A DNA stretch of 9,417 bases from Planctomycetota bacterium (GTDB taxonomy: Bacteria; Planctomycetota; Phycisphaerae; WQYP01), in assembly GCA_021826605.1 (NCBI GenBank), contig JAKAZF010000069.1:1-9417 (forward strand), read 5' to 3'. A program made the position numbers and the translations under genes. The notes beneath the pieces were generated by a model. That model was not told the origin of the DNA. It ran no database searches and saw only the letters and a program-made list of their open reading frames with translations. Numbering within the stretch: the stretch's first letter is position 1; each line of letters starts with the position of its first letter. Positions 5,955 to 9,417 of the stretch are shown in pieces.

Positions 5955-7160
5955 ATGCTTTTCTGGACCACAATTAAAATTGCCTTACGCAGCATGCTGG
6001 CCAATAAACTGCGCGCCATATTGACCATGCTGGGCATGATCATCGGCGTGGCGGCGGTCATAGCCATGCTGGCGTTGGGCAACGGAGCTAAATCCCGAAT
6101 CCTCGGATGGGTTTCCCGAATGGGAAAAAACACCATCACCATCTTCCCGCATAATCCCAAAATGCCTCCGGTGCTCAACGGCTCCGCCGAGCCGCTGTCG
6201 CTCGGCGACGCGCACGCCATGCTGTCAATTCCGGGCGTTAAATACGTTTCGCCCGTGGTAACTTCCGGAGACCCGGTAAAATGGGGCACCAATGAAACGT
6301 TCTGTAATATTGTCGGCTGCGCGTCAACCTATATTATCATCCATGATTTTCAGGTGCAGAGCGGGCACATGTTCAACGATTTTGATACGCGTGATCGGGC
6401 ATCTGTGGCGGTCATCGGCCCGGAAACAGCGACTCGCCTGTTCGGATCGCAGGACCCCTTGGGGCATACCATTACCATCAGTACGGAACGATTCCAGGTG
6501 ATCGGCGTGCTGGTGCCCAAGGGCCGGCACGGCTGGTTTGATCCGGATAATCAGGTCCTGATGCCCTACAGCACAGCCATGACCAAACTCATGGGCCGGG
6601 CAGTGGCATTAAACCATATCGACATGCAGGTGGAACATGCCGTAGACCTTACGCCTGTGCAGAATAAGGCGGAAAAGATTCTCCGCATCCGACATTCCCT
6701 GATCCAGGGCGATGAAGATGATTTCTGGATTTCCAATCAATTGCAGGTCATTACAATGGCCAACAATATTGGTGGAGCCTTTACCATGTTTCTGGGATCG
6801 GTCGCGGGAATATCGCTTCTGGTAGGCGGGATCGGCATTATGAATATCATGCTGGTGACGGTCACCGAACGTACGCGGGAAATTGGAATTCGTAAAGCCA
6901 TCGGTGCCAGACGACGTGATATTCTCCGGCAATTTTTAATTGAATCGGTGCTCGTGAGCTTGTTGGGCGGACTTATTGGTGTGGCTGTGGGCGTGGTGGC
7001 GGCCCATTTTGTCAAGTTCCGGAATTTTTCCGGCCAGGTTGAACCGCACATGGTTATTCTTGCATTGTCTATTTCCGCCGCCATTGGTATTTTCTTCGGC
7101 TATTACCCTGCCCGTCGCGCCGCCGGGCTTAATCCCATTGAGGCTCTCCGATATGAATAA
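5955..7160 (+). CDS. ABC exporter permease, MacB/FtsX-like
   Basis: A 401-residue inner-membrane permease of the MacB family. Helix 1 is at ~22-42 (ending AMLALGNGAK). A large periplasmic domain of the MacB core type (~45-270) follows, then helices 2-4 at ~277-302, ~329-352 and ~366-386. The family hallmark GGIGIMNIMLV (291-301) leads into TERTREIGIRKAIGARRRDI (304-323), the cytoplasmic coupling segment that contacts the ATPase. The C-terminus PIEALRYE is typical. MacB proteins of this family move substrate by periplasmic conformational change (mechanotransmission) rather than through a membrane pore. Unlike proteobacterial MacB there is no fused ATPase; the separate ATPase gene upstream supplies it, as in the Bacillus YknXYZ arrangement. 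A Cys pair in the periplasmic domain (C117, C122) could form a disulphide. The last 8 bases overlap the next gene, which suggests translational coupling. Confidence 0.95.
   Translation: MLFWTTIKIALRSMLANKLRAILTMLGMIIGVAAVIAMLALGNGAKSRILGWVSRMGKNTITIFPHNPKMPPVLNGSAEPLSLGDAHAMLSIPGVKYVSPVVTSGDPVKWGTNETFCNIVGCASTYIIIHDFQVQSGHMFNDFDTRDRASVAVIGPETATRLFGSQDPLGHTITISTERFQVIGVLVPKGRHGWFDPDNQVLMPYSTAMTKLMGRAVALNHIDMQVEHAVDLTPVQNKAEKILRIRHSLIQGDEDDFWISNQLQVITMANNIGGAFTMFLGSVAGISLLVGGIGIMNIMLVTVTERTREIGIRKAIGARRRDILRQFLIESVLVSLLGGLIGVAVGVVAAHFVKFRNFSGQVEPHMVILALSISAAIGIFFGYYPARRAAGLNPIEALRYE
7140..7143 (+). promoter_or_regulatory. Ribosome binding site inside the permease gene for the outer-membrane factor
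   Basis: GAGG lies nine bases before ATG 7153 and within the final codons of the permease gene. It supports starting the outer-membrane factor at 7153, overlapping the permease stop, rather than at an in-frame upstream codon (6976) or at ATG 7189. Confidence 0.6.
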
Positions 7161-8934
7161 ACCGTTTTCTCCGGTCCAAAAACATCAGATGAGCTTCCAT
7201 GATCCGCGAGTCAAGCGGTCTTTATGTGCTGTGGCTGCCTTCAGTGCGATAACCAGTGTGTGTGGTTGCGCCAGCATTGATTCCGGCGGCTTTGAAAACT
7301 ACCAGCACGCCGCGATCACCCATCAGCAGATCATTGAATCCGGCGCTTCCACGCGAACCTCGGTGAAAGAATTGCACGCCGTTTTACCGCCCGGCGCAGC
7401 ACAGCCCACCAACCAGCCGACCGCCCATTTTGCCGGCAGCGGAAAAGTTATCAGACTTTCGCTGGCGGACGCCTTGGTGATCGGGTTAAAAAACAACCCC
7501 ACGCTCCTGGTGCAAAGATATAATCCAGCCCTCTCTGAGGAACAAATTGTCGCCCAGCGCGGAGCCTTTGATCCGACAGTTAGCGCGGGTGTTCAGGCCT
7601 CTAAAAATCGTGTACCCACCAGCGGCGGTTATGTCACGGCCAGCGGGGGATACATTCCCGGCAGCCAGCATTTTGGCACCACAGATTCCGGCAACGCTAA
7701 TGTGGGGCTAAGTGAAAAACTGCCCACCGGTACATCTATTTCCGCCGCCATGAATTCCAACCTCAATAGCAGTGAGAATGGCGGCGGCCAATCCACCACC
7801 GTGAATGGATCCATAACCGTCACCCAGGCCCTGCTGCAAGGCGGAGACTTGCGGGCCAACCTGGCGGGCATTGAAAGTGCGCGGATCGGCAAGAAAATCT
7901 CGGACTATCAACTGCGTGGCGAAGCGCTGACCATTACGGATGATATTATCCAAGCCTACTGGGCGTATGTGCTGGCACAACAGAATGTCCATATTTTAAA
8001 AACTGCTTTGGATGTTGCACAACAACAGGAAGATCAGACCAAAGAACTTATCCGTGTAGGCCGGACTTCGCCATCGGAATTCGCGCCAGCCGTGGCACAA
8101 ACGGCGGTCACACGTGAGCAATTGGTCAGTGCGGTCGGTGCCATGAAAATCGCCCGACTTAATTTATTGAGCCTGGTGGCACCGGCGGATCGTCCGTTCT
8201 GGCAGGATCATTTGCAGCTTACCACGTTGCCATATATGCCCGGTGGCCCCACCGCCCCGCTGAAGGAGCATACGGAACTGGCTTTAAAAATGAGTCCGGT
8301 TCTAAATCAGACGCGCTTACAGATCGAACAAGGGGATTTATCGGTCATTCAAACCCGCAATGGTCTGCTGCCGGTGCTGAATATGTTTATCACTTTTGGA
8401 AAGACAGGCTACGCTGAATCTTTTGGTCCGGCCAGTGAAAATCTTAATGGGTCTCCCTATCAGTTGGTCGGAGGCTTGTCCTTTAATTATCCCATTTTCA
8501 ATCGCACCCCCACCGCCAATTATCAAAGTGCGGTTCTAAGCCGCGATCAGGAAGAGGCCGCATTGGCCAACACCGTTCGCAGTGTGGAATTGAGCGTTCG
8601 CACGGCTTACATTCAGGCCCAGACCGACAACCAGCAGATTACCGCAACCGCCGCCACCACCGAAGCGCAAACGGAAACATTACGCGCCACCCAGGGCGAA
8701 TTTAAAGTTGGTGAAAGCACCGCTATTTTGGTCTCGTTGGCGCAATCTAATCTGCTTGCAGCACGGTTGGCGGAGGCCCAGGCGAATGTCGCATATCTGG
8801 ATGCTCTCAGCACGTTATATTTGCAGGAAGGTTCTCTGCTGGAGCGCTGCCATATCCGGGCACCCGGCGCTGTCGCGGTCAAACCCGTCGGACCCTCCTG
8901 GCTGCGACGCTGGCCTGATGGCGTGTTTCATTGA
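7153..8934 (+). CDS. TolC-family outer-membrane efflux factor with lipoprotein signal
   Basis: A 593-residue outer-membrane channel subunit that would complete the exporter. The N-terminus has a basic stretch (R19-R22), a hydrophobic core (~23-36) and VCGC ending at Cys39, a plausible though imperfect lipobox (Cys at -2). ATG 7189 (Met13) would give a more compact signal peptide with the same Cys. Two outer-membrane efflux repeats follow: the first at ~102-343, opening with LSLADALVIGLKNNP (103-117), and the second at ~373-562, with LSVRTAYIQAQ (480-490) and LYLQEG (555-560). Alternating small/polar residues at 180-225 and 435-450 fit the beta-barrel strands. A Gly/Ser/Tyr-rich loop with a near-repeated SGGY (157-160, 164-167) lies between barrel and helices. 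It is longer than E. coli TolC (493), mainly through the N-terminal linker (40-98) and a C-terminal extension (~565-593). Confidence 0.92.
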   Translation: MNKPFSPVQKHQMSFHDPRVKRSLCAVAAFSAITSVCGCASIDSGGFENYQHAAITHQQIIESGASTRTSVKELHAVLPPGAAQPTNQPTAHFAGSGKVIRLSLADALVIGLKNNPTLLVQRYNPALSEEQIVAQRGAFDPTVSAGVQASKNRVPTSGGYVTASGGYIPGSQHFGTTDSGNANVGLSEKLPTGTSISAAMNSNLNSSENGGGQSTTVNGSITVTQALLQGGDLRANLAGIESARIGKKISDYQLRGEALTITDDIIQAYWAYVLAQQNVHILKTALDVAQQQEDQTKELIRVGRTSPSEFAPAVAQTAVTREQLVSAVGAMKIARLNLLSLVAPADRPFWQDHLQLTTLPYMPGGPTAPLKEHTELALKMSPVLNQTRLQIEQGDLSVIQTRNGLLPVLNMFITFGKTGYAESFGPASENLNGSPYQLVGGLSFNYPIFNRTPTANYQSAVLSRDQEEAALANTVRSVELSVRTAYIQAQTDNQQITATAATTEAQTETLRATQGEFKVGESTAILVSLAQSNLLAARLAEAQANVAYLDALSTLYLQEGSLLERCHIRAPGAVAVKPVGPSWLRRWPDGVFH

Positions 8935-8985
8935 TTGCACACGCTAAAATAAAGCCGAGCTGCGCACGATTCCAAGTCCTGATGG

Positions 8986-9417
8986 TTATACCACGGGCGC
9001 GGAGCCTGAAGCGGTGTTGGCCGGGATTTTAAGAAAATTAGCCAACAGTGTATAGCCTTCCGGTGTAAGAAAACTTTCCGGATGGAATTGCACGCCGTAG
9101 AGCGGCCAATGTTTGTGCTGCACGCCCATGATTTCTTTTTCCGCCGTCCACGCTGTCACAATAAAATCAGCGGGTAATGTACCGGGGCGAATGACCAGAC
9201 TGTGATACCGCGCCGCATCAAAGGGATTTGAAAGGCCTGTAAACAGGCCCTGATTATGATGATAGATGGGGGATGTCTTGCCGTGCATGAGCCGATAGTT
9301 GCGTTCAACAACGGCCCCAAAGGCGTGACCGATGCACTGGTGGCCCAGACAAACACCCAGCACGGGCAGGCGCGGACCAAAGTGTTTGAGCACATCATTG
9401 CTGATGCCGGCTTCCCG
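8986..9417 (-). CDS. trpG: Glutamine amidotransferase component, TrpG/PabA type (5' part outside window)
   Basis: The last 143 residues of a class I glutamine amidotransferase, on the reverse strand; the frame is open through the right window edge, and about 50 N-terminal residues of a typical ~190-residue protein are missing. It hydrolyses glutamine and passes ammonia to the chorismate-using partner, TrpE (anthranilate synthesis) or PabB (aminodeoxychorismate, for folate). The nucleophile Cys23 (counted from the edge) sits in LGVCLGHQ. His112 and Glu114 of the catalytic triad sit in GVQFHPES. The conserved MHGKTS, RYHSLV and TAW..EKEIMG segments are present. A GTG at 9393 is an internal codon, not the start, since conserved sequence (EAGIS) continues upstream of it. 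TrpG and PabA are hard to separate by sequence and many bacteria use one protein for both. It converges on the exporter operon, from which it is probably unrelated in function. Confidence 0.93.
   Translation of the reverse strand, partial: REAGISNDVLKHFGPRLPVLGVCLGHQCIGHAFGAVVERNYRLMHGKTSPIYHHNQGLFTGLSNPFDAARYHSLVIRPGTLPADFIVTAWTAEKEIMGVQHKHWPLYGVQFHPESFLTPEGYTLLANFLKIPANTASGSAPVV

Noticed and set aside
6976..7152. Upstream extension of the outer-membrane factor reading frame by 59 codons
   Set aside because: It overlaps the conserved C-terminal helices of the permease, encodes no signal peptide in the right place, and ATG 7153 has a ribosome binding site nine bases upstream.
8919..8946. GCGTGT/ACACGC inverted repeat across the outer-membrane factor stop codon, as a terminator between convergent genes
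   Set aside because: Six-bp stem with a 12-base loop and no U-tract on either strand. Nothing else in the 51-bp gap looks like a terminator.
9234..9249. GGCCTGT/ACAGGCC inverted repeat with a 2-base spacer
   Set aside because: It lies within conserved coding sequence of the amidotransferase gene (QGLFTGLSNP region) and is explained by codon content; no sign of a terminator or a mobile end.

Overview
The window looks like chromosomal DNA of a diderm (two-membrane) bacterium. The best guess is a member of the Planctomycetota, perhaps Phycisphaerae-like. The evidence is a Kdo transferase (WaaA), a periplasmic adaptor, a TolC-type outer-membrane lipoprotein, and a WaaA variant (GGSDMIE in place of the proteobacterial GGHNPLE) that I associate from memory with planctomycete sequences. 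The phylum is an inference and was not checked by search. I see no RNA genes, insertion sequences, CRISPR arrays or phage genes.

Left block (1-3624, + strand): four closely packed genes. The first encodes a small protein of a poorly characterised metallopeptidase-like family, with HHLVH where relatives have HELxH. Next come two membrane proteins that appear to be diverged tandem paralogues of unknown function. The last is waaA, which adds Kdo to lipid A precursor. The first two genes lie in the same frame and are separated by a single TAG codon, and the second gene has only TTG or GTG as usable starts. The three unknown genes are the least explained part of the window.

Middle block (3625-8934, + strand): after a 159-bp gap with inverted repeats and promoter-like elements come four genes in one apparent operon. 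They are an ABC ATPase, a membrane-fusion (adaptor) protein, a FtsX/MacB-type permease without a fused ATPase, and a TolC-family outer-membrane factor with a lipoprotein signal. Together they would form a complete tripartite MacAB-TolC-like exporter spanning both membranes. The permease and outer-membrane genes overlap by 8 bp. A perfect 18-bp palindrome sits on the stop codon of the ATPase gene.

Right edge (8986-9417, - strand): the 3' part of a class I glutamine amidotransferase gene (TrpG/PabA) converges on the exporter operon, and its first ~50 codons lie outside the window.

The left block and the exporter both concern the cell envelope, but nothing in the sequence proves that they work together.
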